This document shows, piece by piece, positions 1 to 6,005 of a DNA stretch of 12,582 nucleotides. Every line of letters begins with the position of its first letter. Positions within the stretch are counted from its first letter, which is position 1. The position numbers were made by a program, and so were the translations under genes. Under the pieces are notes generated by a model. The model had not been told where the DNA came from. It searched no databases and saw only the letters and a list, made by a program, of their open reading frames with translations. Source of the DNA: DAONLM01 sp035406685 (lineage in GTDB: Bacteria > Spirochaetota > GWE2-31-10 > MWDO01); NCBI GenBank assembly GCA_035406685.1, contig DAONLM010000078.1, positions 1-12,582 of the forward strand, in the 5' to 3' direction.

Positions 1-190
1 TTAAAAAAATATTTCTATATATTAATCACAAAATTTTTAAGAAAATCCTTTACAAAATTTATGAAAAAAAATTTAAAAAAATGGCTAAAAATAAAATCGC
101 ACCCCTCATCTTGCTTTTTTAAAATTTTTTATTGCTTTTTTATGGATTAATGATATTCTTTAATCAATCTATTTTTAGGGGGCTTATAAA
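1..190. other. AT-rich leader region upstream of the htrA-like gene
   Basis: No gene is visible in this stretch. It holds many A and T runs, an 11-bp direct repeat (TTGCTTTTTTA at 111-121 and 132-142, period 21 bp), a plausible promoter (132-159), and an inverted repeat GATTAA (145-150) / TTAATC (160-165) around the -10 element. The ribosome binding site AGGGGG is at 177-182. I see no upstream coding tail and no clear terminator. Confidence 0.5.
132..159 (+). promoter_or_regulatory. putative sigma70-type promoter of the htrA-like gene
   Basis: A -35-like TTGCTT (132-137) is separated by 16 bp from a -10-like TATTCT (154-159), predicting a start near 166 and a leader of about 25 nt before the ATG at 191. 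Both hexamers deviate from consensus. In DNA this AT-rich, such matches arise by chance, so this is tentative. Confidence 0.35.
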
Positions 191-1612
191 ATGAAAAAAA
201 TTAATATTACAGTTTTATCAGTTTCTATACTGGCTATAATTATATCGATATTTAGTTTTATTACCGGTTTTTTAAATAATGAGAAAAATTATATTTATGC
301 TCAAAATATAAATATAGAAGATAGTTTACAAATTGCCTTAAAAATGCAGGATATTTTTCGGGATGTTTCCAAAAAAGCAATTCCATCTGTTGTTAGAATA
401 GATGTTTTATTAGATAATTTACAGTATGGTTCTACAAATAGGACTTTTGGATCTGGGGTAATTTTTGAAAAAAATGGTGGATTCTATTTTGTAATGACAA
501 ATAATCATCTTGTTGATAATGCAAAAGAGATTTTAATTACGACATTTATGGATAAAGAATATAGAGGAGAATTAGTAGGAAAGGATTTAAGAAGTGATCT
601 TGCAGTTGTAAAATTTCAGACAAATGAGATTTTGACTCCTGCCAAGATTGGAAAATCCGAAGAGGTAAGAGTGGGAGATTGGGCAATAGGTATTGGCAAT
701 CCATTTGGTTTTAATGGTAGCGTAACTGTTGGCGTTATTAGTGCCTTAGGTAGGCCTATGTGGGGAAAGACTGATGCAACTGACTTTATTCAAACTGATG
801 CTGCTATAAATCCCGGTAATTCTGGTGGACCTCTTTTAAATATAAAAGGTGAGGTCATAGGTATAAACTCATGGATAGCAAGTCAAACCGGAAGTAATAC
901 TGGCCTTAGTTTTGCAATTCCTATTGATAATGCAATTAATATTTATGAGAAACTAAAAAAATTTGGTAATGTTCAATATCCCTGGCTTGGAGTTGCTATT
1001 AAGTCTCTTACTGATAGTTCTTTGAGAAAGAGTTTAGGCATTACAAGAGAGCATGGGGCATATGTTACTGAAGTAATAAAAGATTCTCCTGCTGATAAGT
1101 ATGGCATAAAAGTAGGAGACATAATAATTGGTGTTGATGATAAAACCATAAAAGATGCTAATGAATTAATATGGAGAATAAGTAAGTATAATCCTGGTGA
1201 TAAAGTTAAGATTACTTTCATAAGAAATGAAGAGATAAAATCGATTGAAATTATTCTTGCTATACGACCTTCTGATGATAAATTAAGATCAGAAAATAAT
1301 AGTGAAAATAAAGCAATAAATGAAGAATTTTTAGGTGCCTATTTTACTAATATTACAGAAGAATTAAAGAATAAACTTAATCTTATAGATAACAATGGAG
1401 TTATAATTATAAAAATAAATGAAGGATCATTTGCTAATATTTATGGTTTAAGGATAGGGGATATTGTAAAAAAGATAAATAAAACAGAGATAAAGAATAT
1501 TGATAACTTAAAAGATTTTATAAAACAAGCAGATAAAGATAATATAAATACTTTTTATTTTCATATAATCAGAAATGGAAGAGAACAGATCATTGGTGTT
1601 ATGAGAAATTAA
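191..1612 (+). CDS. HtrA/DegP-family membrane-anchored serine protease with two PDZ domains
   Basis: Envelope quality-control protease of the HtrA/Deg family (trypsin-like, S1C). Residues 5-28 are a hydrophobic segment that likely anchors the protein in the inner membrane with the protease outside. The trypsin-like domain spans about 55-255 and shows the full triad: His106 in TNNHLVDNA, Asp136 in RSDLAVVKF and Ser211 in GNSGGPL. Two PDZ domains follow at about 265-358 (core YPWLGVAI) and 380-470 (core EEFLGAYF), with a charged Asn/Glu/Ser-rich linker between them. The family degrades or refolds misfolded envelope proteins, with PDZ domains sensing substrate C-termini. The start is supported by AGGGGG eight bases upstream, and the length of 473 residues is normal. 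It ends 84 bp before the carbonic anhydrase, which has its own promoter. Whether it is DegP-, DegQ- or DegS-like cannot be decided, so no symbol is given. Confidence 0.95.
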   Translation: MKKINITVLSVSILAIIISIFSFITGFLNNEKNYIYAQNINIEDSLQIALKMQDIFRDVSKKAIPSVVRIDVLLDNLQYGSTNRTFGSGVIFEKNGGFYFVMTNNHLVDNAKEILITTFMDKEYRGELVGKDLRSDLAVVKFQTNEILTPAKIGKSEEVRVGDWAIGIGNPFGFNGSVTVGVISALGRPMWGKTDATDFIQTDAAINPGNSGGPLLNIKGEVIGINSWIASQTGSNTGLSFAIPIDNAINIYEKLKKFGNVQYPWLGVAIKSLTDSSLRKSLGITREHGAYVTEVIKDSPADKYGIKVGDIIIGVDDKTIKDANELIWRISKYNPGDKVKITFIRNEEIKSIEIILAIRPSDDKLRSENNSENKAINEEFLGAYFTNITEELKNKLNLIDNNGVIIIKINEGSFANIYGLRIGDIVKKINKTEIKNIDNLKDFIKQADKDNINTFYFHIIRNGREQIIGVMRN

Positions 1613-1635
1613 AAATAGTATAGAGTGAGATAAAT

Positions 1636-1665
1636 TTGACTTTTTTATCTTTATAAAGATAAAAT
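1636..1665 (+). promoter_or_regulatory. putative promoter of the carbonic anhydrase-capA-binding protein operon, with internal palindromic operator
   Basis: TTGACT (1636-1641) and TAAAAT (1660-1665) are 18 bp apart, each one base off consensus, giving a predicted start near 1672 and a leader of about 25 nt. A perfect 22-bp palindrome (1643-1664; left half TTTTATCTTTA) fills the spacer and runs into the -10. A dimeric repressor bound there would occlude RNA polymerase. No run of T follows the palindrome, so it does not look like an intrinsic terminator for the preceding gene. Confidence 0.5.
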
Positions 1666-1696
1666 AGAATGAAAACTTAAAACCAAGGAGGGAATT

Positions 1697-2326
1697 ATAC
1701 CAGAGTTATTTAATGGTGTTATTAAATTTAGAGAAGAAGATTTTATTCTTCATAAAGATCTTTTTGAGAATTTAAAAGATAAACAATCTCCTCATACTCT
1801 TTTTATTGGATGTTCTGACTCAAGAGTTGTCCCTACTTTAATAATAAAGAGTCTACCGGGTGAATTATTTATTATAAGAAATATCGCCAATATTGTTCCA
1901 CCTTACAGAGAGACAGAGGAGTATGTCGCTACTACTTCTGCAATTGAGTATGCTGTTCAGGTTCTTAATGTTGAAAATATAGTTGTCTGTGGACACTCAA
2001 ATTGTGGTGGATGTAGGGCGTTGTATATGGAAGATGAGAAACTTCTTAAAATACCTCATGTGAAAAAATGGCTTGAATTAGCAAAAAGAGCAAAAGATAA
2101 ACTATTAAGTAATTTACAGGATGATTCATTACCAGAGGATAAATTAGAATGGATGACAGAGCAGGCAAATGTTATTGAACAGATAAAGAATTTATTAACA
2201 TATCCCTATATTATTGATAAATATATAGAAGGAAAATTAAAAATTTATGGATGGTATTATATAATCCAGACCGGAGAAATTTATAATTACAATAAAGATA
2301 ATGGCTATTTTGAATTAATAAAATGA
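1697..2326 (+). CDS. beta-class carbonic anhydrase with a probable ATA start codon
   Basis: Zinc enzyme interconverting CO2 and bicarbonate in the cytoplasm. Read from ATA at 1697, the protein has 209 residues and begins MPELFNGVIKF, matching the usual N-terminal helix of beta carbonic anhydrases. The zinc and active-site residues are Cys39-x-Asp41-x-Arg43 in GCSDSRV, and His100-xx-Cys103 in CGHSNCGG. The IRNIAN motif is at 60-65. The frame is open from a TGA at 1670, and no ATG, GTG or TTG occurs before a TTG at 2021. Starting at 2021 would remove every zinc ligand. A strong AGGAGG (1686-1691) lies 5 bp before the ATA; an ATT at 1694 is only 2 bp from it, so ATA is preferred. The stop codon overlaps the ATG of the next gene (ATGA), implying translational coupling. 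A base error turning ATG into ATA remains possible. Confidence 0.9.
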   Translation: MPELFNGVIKFREEDFILHKDLFENLKDKQSPHTLFIGCSDSRVVPTLIIKSLPGELFIIRNIANIVPPYRETEEYVATTSAIEYAVQVLNVENIVVCGHSNCGGCRALYMEDEKLLKIPHVKKWLELAKRAKDKLLSNLQDDSLPEDKLEWMTEQANVIEQIKNLLTYPYIIDKYIEGKLKIYGWYYIIQTGEIYNYNKDNGYFELIK

Positions 2327-3480
2327 GAGATATTTGTATTATTATTCTATTTTTTACATTGATTAATCTAAATTCTCAGCATATAAAAATAAGTGCCATT
2401 GGTGATATAATGGCTCATGATACATTACAATATTATGCTCTTTCGACAGAGAATAAATATTTAACACTGTTTGAATCAACAAAGCCTATATTTTTATCAG
2501 ATGATCTTACAATTGGAAATCTTGAGACACCTATCTGTGATAAAAAACCAATAAGTAACTATCCACTTTTTAATGCTAACTCGAATCTTGCTACTTCCAT
2601 AAAACTGGCTGGCATTGAATTACTTTCTACTGCAAATAATCATTCTTTTGATCAGGGATATGAAGGTGTGGCAACCACAATTGAGGCATTAAAGAGAGAG
2701 AATGTTTTATTCAATGGGACATCCATAAATTCAGAGGAGCCAAAGCCTTTAATTTTTTTATGCAATGGGGTAACAATCGGCTATTTTGCAGCAACATTTT
2801 CTCTTAATGGACTTTCTTATAAAGAAATTAAAAATAATCCATCCGTTAATTATTATTCAGATTCTCAAAAGGATATAGAGTCTCTTTGTAAAATAGTTGA
2901 AGAGTATTGTAGGCTTGTTGATGTTATGATTGTCTCATATCATGGAGGCATAGAATACCAATCAACCCCATCTTTATATTATGAAAAAATATATAAAAAG
3001 ATTGCAGATTCTGGTGCAATGGTTGTGCTTAGCCATCATCCTCATGTTTTACAAAAAATCGAGTATTACAGAACAAAAGATGGAAGGGATGCTCTTATTG
3101 CATATTCACTCGGCAATTTTATAAGCGCTCAGGCAAGATATCCATTATCTTTTGATAATAAGACAAAAGATAGCATTTTTAATTCTACATTTACAAAAAC
3201 CGCAGAAGGTGTTATTCTTAAATTTGATATATCAAGATGGAATAATCAATACTATATAATAAATGCAGGGATAATACCAATTTTTACAGTAAGATTTAAA
3301 TACGAAAAAGATAAAAAAGTATATACTGGTTTTGAGACAATTCCTATTGATTATATTTTAAATGGTAAATATAATGAAAGAGTAAAGAATAGCATAAATG
3401 AAGATTTAATTGAACTTGTAAAATATAGACTAAAAAAGATAGATGATTTAATAGAGATAGAAATTATAAGTTTAGAATAA
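2323..3480 (+). CDS. CapA-like protein (PGA_cap / metallophosphatase-like fold), secreted
   Basis: Member of the CapA/PGA_cap family, a calcineurin-like metallophosphatase fold associated in Bacillus with poly-gamma-glutamate capsule anchoring and export; most distant homologues have unproven roles. A short signal sequence occupies residues 1-19. The family motifs appear in order: AIGDIMAHD (25-33), GNLETPI (65-71), TANNHSFDQG (103-112), SYHGGIEY (205-212), LSHHPHVLQ (236-244) and YSLGNFISAQ (261-270). These supply the Asp, Glu, Asn and His residues that would bind metals. The length of 385 residues is normal. The start ATG overlaps the anhydrase stop by 4 bp, so translation is probably coupled. 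No capBCD-type synthase genes are nearby, so a capsule role cannot be assumed; a secreted hydrolase or phosphatase is equally plausible. Confidence 0.85.
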   Translation: MRDICIIILFFTLINLNSQHIKISAIGDIMAHDTLQYYALSTENKYLTLFESTKPIFLSDDLTIGNLETPICDKKPISNYPLFNANSNLATSIKLAGIELLSTANNHSFDQGYEGVATTIEALKRENVLFNGTSINSEEPKPLIFLCNGVTIGYFAATFSLNGLSYKEIKNNPSVNYYSDSQKDIESLCKIVEEYCRLVDVMIVSYHGGIEYQSTPSLYYEKIYKKIADSGAMVVLSHHPHVLQKIEYYRTKDGRDALIAYSLGNFISAQARYPLSFDNKTKDSIFNSTFTKTAEGVILKFDISRWNNQYYIINAGIIPIFTVRFKYEKDKKVYTGFETIPIDYILNGKYNERVKNSINEDLIELVKYRLKKIDDLIEIEIISLE

Positions 3481-3507
3481 TTTTTATTTTAGAATAGAGG
3501 ATTAATT

Positions 3508-4644
3508 ATGAGTAATAGAAGAGGATTTTTTGTTTTTTTTACCATTTTTTGCGGATTTATTTTATTGTCTATATTCATTTTTGTTGTGATTCATTACAAA
3601 AATCCAATAAAAGTAGGTTTTTGTGGTGTTCTTAGTGGTATACCATCAGAATTAGGAATTTCAGTACGAAATGGACTAAAAATAGCATTTGATAATATAA
3701 ATAAACATGGTGGAATAAAGGGTAGAAAGTTAGAATTGATAATAAAAGATGATGAAAATAATGAAGATACTGGGTTACAGGTGGTAAAAGAATTTCATAA
3801 AGAGAAAGTTGTAGCAATACTCGGACATATCACCAGTGCTGCGACTGGCAAATCTTTTGAGTATATAAATAAAAATAAGATTTTAATGATAAGCCCAACA
3901 GTTAGTAGTTCTCTTTATGATGATAAGGATGATTATTTTATAAGAGTGGTATCATCAAGTAAGGTTCAATCTGAGCATCTTGCTAAAAAGATGATAAAAG
4001 ACAAAAAGGAGAGAGTAATAGTAATTTATGATCTTAAAAATAGATTATATACAGAGAGTACTTTTAATAATTTTAAGTTCTATTTTGAAAATATGGGTGG
4101 CAAAATATTAAAATTAGTTACTTTTTACTCTGGTGAGAATAATGGTTTTTATGATATGATAAAAGAGTTGATTCAGTATAAGCCAGATTCTTTTTTATTA
4201 ATAACAAATGGAATTGATACTGCCAATATCTGTCAGCAGATAAGAAAGTTTGATAAATCACTGAATATTTATGCTGCATTCTGGGCAATGACAGAGGATT
4301 TATTAATATATGGTGGTAGGGCAGTTGAAGATATATATATTTTTGGAGAATTGGATATTAATGATAACTCAAAAGAATATGTTGAATTTAAAGAGCAATA
4401 CCTTGATAGATATAAAGTTATCCCATCTTTTTCTGCAATTTATGCATATGAGGCAGCAAATCTTTTATTCTTAGCATTAAAAAAGTCTAAAAAGTGGGAT
4501 GCTGATTCTTTAAAAGAGACAATTTTAAAGATAAAAGAGTTTAATGGATTACAGAAGAAATACATTATAAATCAGTATGGTGATACATATAGAGATTATT
4601 TTCTTTTTACAGTAAAGAATGGTGAGTTTATAAAACTTGAATAA
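3508..4644 (+). CDS. membrane-anchored LivJ-type (Peripla_BP_6) ligand-binding protein
   Basis: Type I periplasmic binding fold of the branched-chain amino acid/amide family. Residues 6-30 form a long hydrophobic segment without a lipobox or obvious cleavage site, so the protein is likely tethered as an uncleaved membrane anchor. The binding domain starts at about 34 with IKVGFCGVLSG. It carries the family pattern NGLKIAFDNIN-HGGIKGRKLEL-DDE (55-83) and the ligand-loop segment ILGHITSAATGK (104-115). A second lobe begins near 160 and the fold runs to the C-terminus. GAGG (3497-3500) lies 7 bp before the ATG. It sits 27 bp after the CapA-like gene and is probably co-transcribed. No permease or ATPase genes of a Liv transporter are in the window, so it may work with distant transporter genes or act as a sensor. 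The ligand is unknown. Confidence 0.88.
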   Translation: MSNRRGFFVFFTIFCGFILLSIFIFVVIHYKNPIKVGFCGVLSGIPSELGISVRNGLKIAFDNINKHGGIKGRKLELIIKDDENNEDTGLQVVKEFHKEKVVAILGHITSAATGKSFEYINKNKILMISPTVSSSLYDDKDDYFIRVVSSSKVQSEHLAKKMIKDKKERVIVIYDLKNRLYTESTFNNFKFYFENMGGKILKLVTFYSGENNGFYDMIKELIQYKPDSFLLITNGIDTANICQQIRKFDKSLNIYAAFWAMTEDLLIYGGRAVEDIYIFGELDINDNSKEYVEFKEQYLDRYKVIPSFSAIYAYEAANLLFLALKKSKKWDADSLKETILKIKEFNGLQKKYIINQYGDTYRDYFLFTVKNGEFIKLE

Positions 4645-4661
4645 AAAAGAGTTTAAAACTT

Positions 4662-4690
4662 TTGACAAAATTAAAAAAATCTTATATATT
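4662..4690 (+). promoter_or_regulatory. strong sigma70-type promoter of the dehydratase-rsfS-decarboxylase operon
   Basis: An exact -35 consensus TTGACA (4662-4667) is followed by a 17-bp spacer and TATATT (4685-4690, five of six consensus bases). Transcription should begin near 4697, giving a leader of about 23 nt that contains GGAG (4709-4712) seven bases before the ATG at 4720. It lies 17 bp after the stop of the binding-protein gene and marks a new transcription unit. Confidence 0.75.
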
Positions 4691-4719
4691 CTACCTCAAA
4701 AAAATATTGGAGAGAAGAT

Positions 4720-5157
4720 ATGGTTGATACTTCATTGGAAGGGAAAGAGTATTCACCTTTTACTTTTGAGGTGGATAGATCAAAGATTAAAGAATTATGT
4801 ATGGCAATAGGGGATAATAATCCTTTATTTTTTGATAAAGAATATGCCATAAAACAGGGTTATAAAGACACGCCAGCCCCTTTAACTTTTGCAACAGTTA
4901 TGAATTTCTGGGGAAATCCAGAGATATGGGATAGAATGAAAGAGATTGGGATTGATATTAAGAGATTATTGCATGCAAAAGAGGAGTATGAATATTTTTC
5001 GCCAATTTATCCGGGTGATATCTTGAAAGGTGTAATGTCAGTTGATTCAATAAGATCTTCGAGCTTAATGGATATGGTTACATTTAAATCCACTTTTACA
5101 AGGGATGGTGAAGTTGTCTTAATAGCAAAGATGACAATTGTCGTAATGCAACAATAA
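4720..5157 (+). CDS. MaoC-like dehydratase, non-catalytic (HadA/N-terminal type) subunit
   Basis: Hot-dog-fold protein of 145 residues resembling the MaoC_dehydrat_N/FAS1 dehydratase type and HadA/HadC of mycobacterial fatty-acid synthase II. Residues 5-25 (EGKEYSPFTFEVDR) are the usual N-terminal strand region. The hydratase loop reads GDNNPLFFD (31-39): Asp32 is present, but the position five residues later, where the catalytic His of R-hydratases sits, is Phe37. PAPLTFATVMNFWG (52-65) follows, where active subunits have the AHG-type helix. I infer a substrate-binding partner subunit forming a heterodimer with the next gene product, as HadA does with HadB. It is the first gene of the operon and is separated by 21 bp from its partner. 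The exact substrate, acyl-ACP or acyl-CoA, cannot be read from the sequence. Confidence 0.85.
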   Translation: MVDTSLEGKEYSPFTFEVDRSKIKELCMAIGDNNPLFFDKEYAIKQGYKDTPAPLTFATVMNFWGNPEIWDRMKEIGIDIKRLLHAKEEYEYFSPIYPGDILKGVMSVDSIRSSSLMDMVTFKSTFTRDGEVVLIAKMTIVVMQQ

Positions 5158-5178
5158 ATATTTTAAGGAGAATAAAAA

Positions 5179-5592
5179 ATGAATTTAGATTTTAATAATA
5201 TACAGGAAGGGTTTGAATTACCATCATTAACAAAAGAGCCAATAACTCAGATTCAATTGGTTAGATATGCTGGTGCTTCTGGTGATTTTAATCCTATTCA
5301 TACTGTGCCAGAATATGCAAAAGAGGCTGGGCTCGATGGGACAATTGCTCATGGTATGCTTATTATGGGCATACTTGGCCAGATGATTACCAATTTTTGC
5401 GGAATAAAGAATGTAAAGAAATACAGTGTCTCTTTTAAGGCAATGACAAAACCAGGGGATATTCTTACAGCAAAAGGTGTTGTAAAGAAAAAGTATGAGA
5501 GTGAAGGTGAAAAGCTTATTGATTGTAAGGTATGGGTAGAAGATAGTAAAGGTGAAGTAAAGGTGGATGGTAAGGTTACAATAAAATTTTAA
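5179..5592 (+). CDS. MaoC-like (R)-3-hydroxyacyl dehydratase/enoyl hydratase, catalytic (HadB-like) subunit
   Basis: Hot-dog-fold catalytic subunit of 137 residues. The R-hydratase signature is intact: YAGASGDFNPIH (30-41) with the Asp36/His41 pair, then AHGMLIMGILGQMI (57-70). This family reversibly adds or removes water on (R)-3-hydroxyacyl/trans-2-enoyl thioesters. Paired with the preceding non-catalytic subunit, it most likely forms a HadAB-like heterodimer that dehydrates 3-hydroxyacyl chains in fatty-acid synthesis; a role in acyl-CoA metabolism or polyhydroxyalkanoate supply is the alternative. AAGGAG about 8 bp upstream supports the ATG. The rsfS-like ATG lies only 3 bp after the stop codon, indicating tight coupling. 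No ketoacyl synthase, reductase or acyl carrier gene is in the window. Confidence 0.9.
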   Translation: MNLDFNNIQEGFELPSLTKEPITQIQLVRYAGASGDFNPIHTVPEYAKEAGLDGTIAHGMLIMGILGQMITNFCGIKNVKKYSVSFKAMTKPGDILTAKGVVKKKYESEGEKLIDCKVWVEDSKGEVKVDGKVTIKF

Positions 5593-5595
5593 TTT

Positions 5596-5988
5596 ATGAA
5601 TAGAACAAAAGAAAAGATAGATCTTGATTTTATAAAAAAGATTATAGATTTTATAGAATCAAAGAAGGGCGAAAATTTAGTAGTAATTGATATAAGTGAA
5701 GTCTCTGTTATTTCTGATTATGTGTTTATTGTTACTGTAAATTCTACCACTCATTCTAATAGTTTAGCAAAATATATAGTGGATTTCTTTCTGGAAAGCG
5801 GCAATGCTAATATGCTTTATAATAAAAATCTTACTCTTGATAACCCATGGATCTTGATAGATGCAAAGGATATAATAATTAATATTTTTTTACAGGAAAC
5901 AAGAGAATTTTATAGCCTTGAAAAATTGTATTTTAAAGGAAAAATTATTTATAGCAGTAGCAAGAGTAACTCTTTTTTAAAAATTTAA
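5596..5988 (+). CDS. rsfS: RsfS/YbeB/Iojap family ribosome silencing factor
   Basis: Small protein of 130 residues matching the RsfS (YbeB, Iojap) family, which binds ribosomal protein uL14 and blocks joining of the 30S and 50S subunits under nutrient limitation. The visible family pattern is KKGENLVVIDIS (23-34), SDYVFIVTVNSTTHSNSLA (40-58), then WILIDAKDIIINIFLQETR (85-103) with FYSLEKLYF (105-113). The protein is divergent: Asn replaces the usual His in the (V)VHxF strand, LY replaces the common LW, and the EG before the Trp is LD. A basic/serine tail (114-130) extends the C-terminus. There is no Shine-Dalgarno sequence in front of the ATG, which lies 3 bp after the preceding stop; translation therefore probably depends on coupling. 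The usual rsfS neighbours (nadD, obg, rRNA methyltransferase) are absent. Confidence 0.85.
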   Translation: MNRTKEKIDLDFIKKIIDFIESKKGENLVVIDISEVSVISDYVFIVTVNSTTHSNSLAKYIVDFFLESGNANMLYNKNLTLDNPWILIDAKDIIINIFLQETREFYSLEKLYFKGKIIYSSSKSNSFLKI

Positions 5989-6005
5989 ATTTAGAAGGTG
6001 TGATA

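Noticed and set aside
97..116. Possible sigma54 promoter (TCGCAC ... TTGCTT)
   Set aside because: The gap between the two halves is 8 bp where sigma54 needs about 5, and the -24 GG is not present.
973..1221. Minus-strand open frame within the protease gene
   Set aside because: Antisense shadow of a well-supported coding region, with no ribosome binding site or recognisable domain.
2021..2326. Stand-alone 101-residue protein starting at TTG 2021
   Set aside because: The same frame continues upstream with all conserved carbonic anhydrase motifs; this is only the C-terminal half of that gene.
3632..3817. Minus-strand open frame within the binding-protein gene
   Set aside because: Shadow frame opposite the conserved binding-protein core, with low-complexity Leu/Tyr/His content.
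4648..4664. Possible terminator after the binding-protein gene (AGTTTAAAACTTTT)
   Set aside because: The stem is short, all but closed on itself, and merges with the -35 of the next promoter; too weak to call.
6000..6005. GTG start for the lysA-like gene
   Set aside because: Only 1 bp from the AGAAGG ribosome binding site; the ATG at 6006 has proper spacing.
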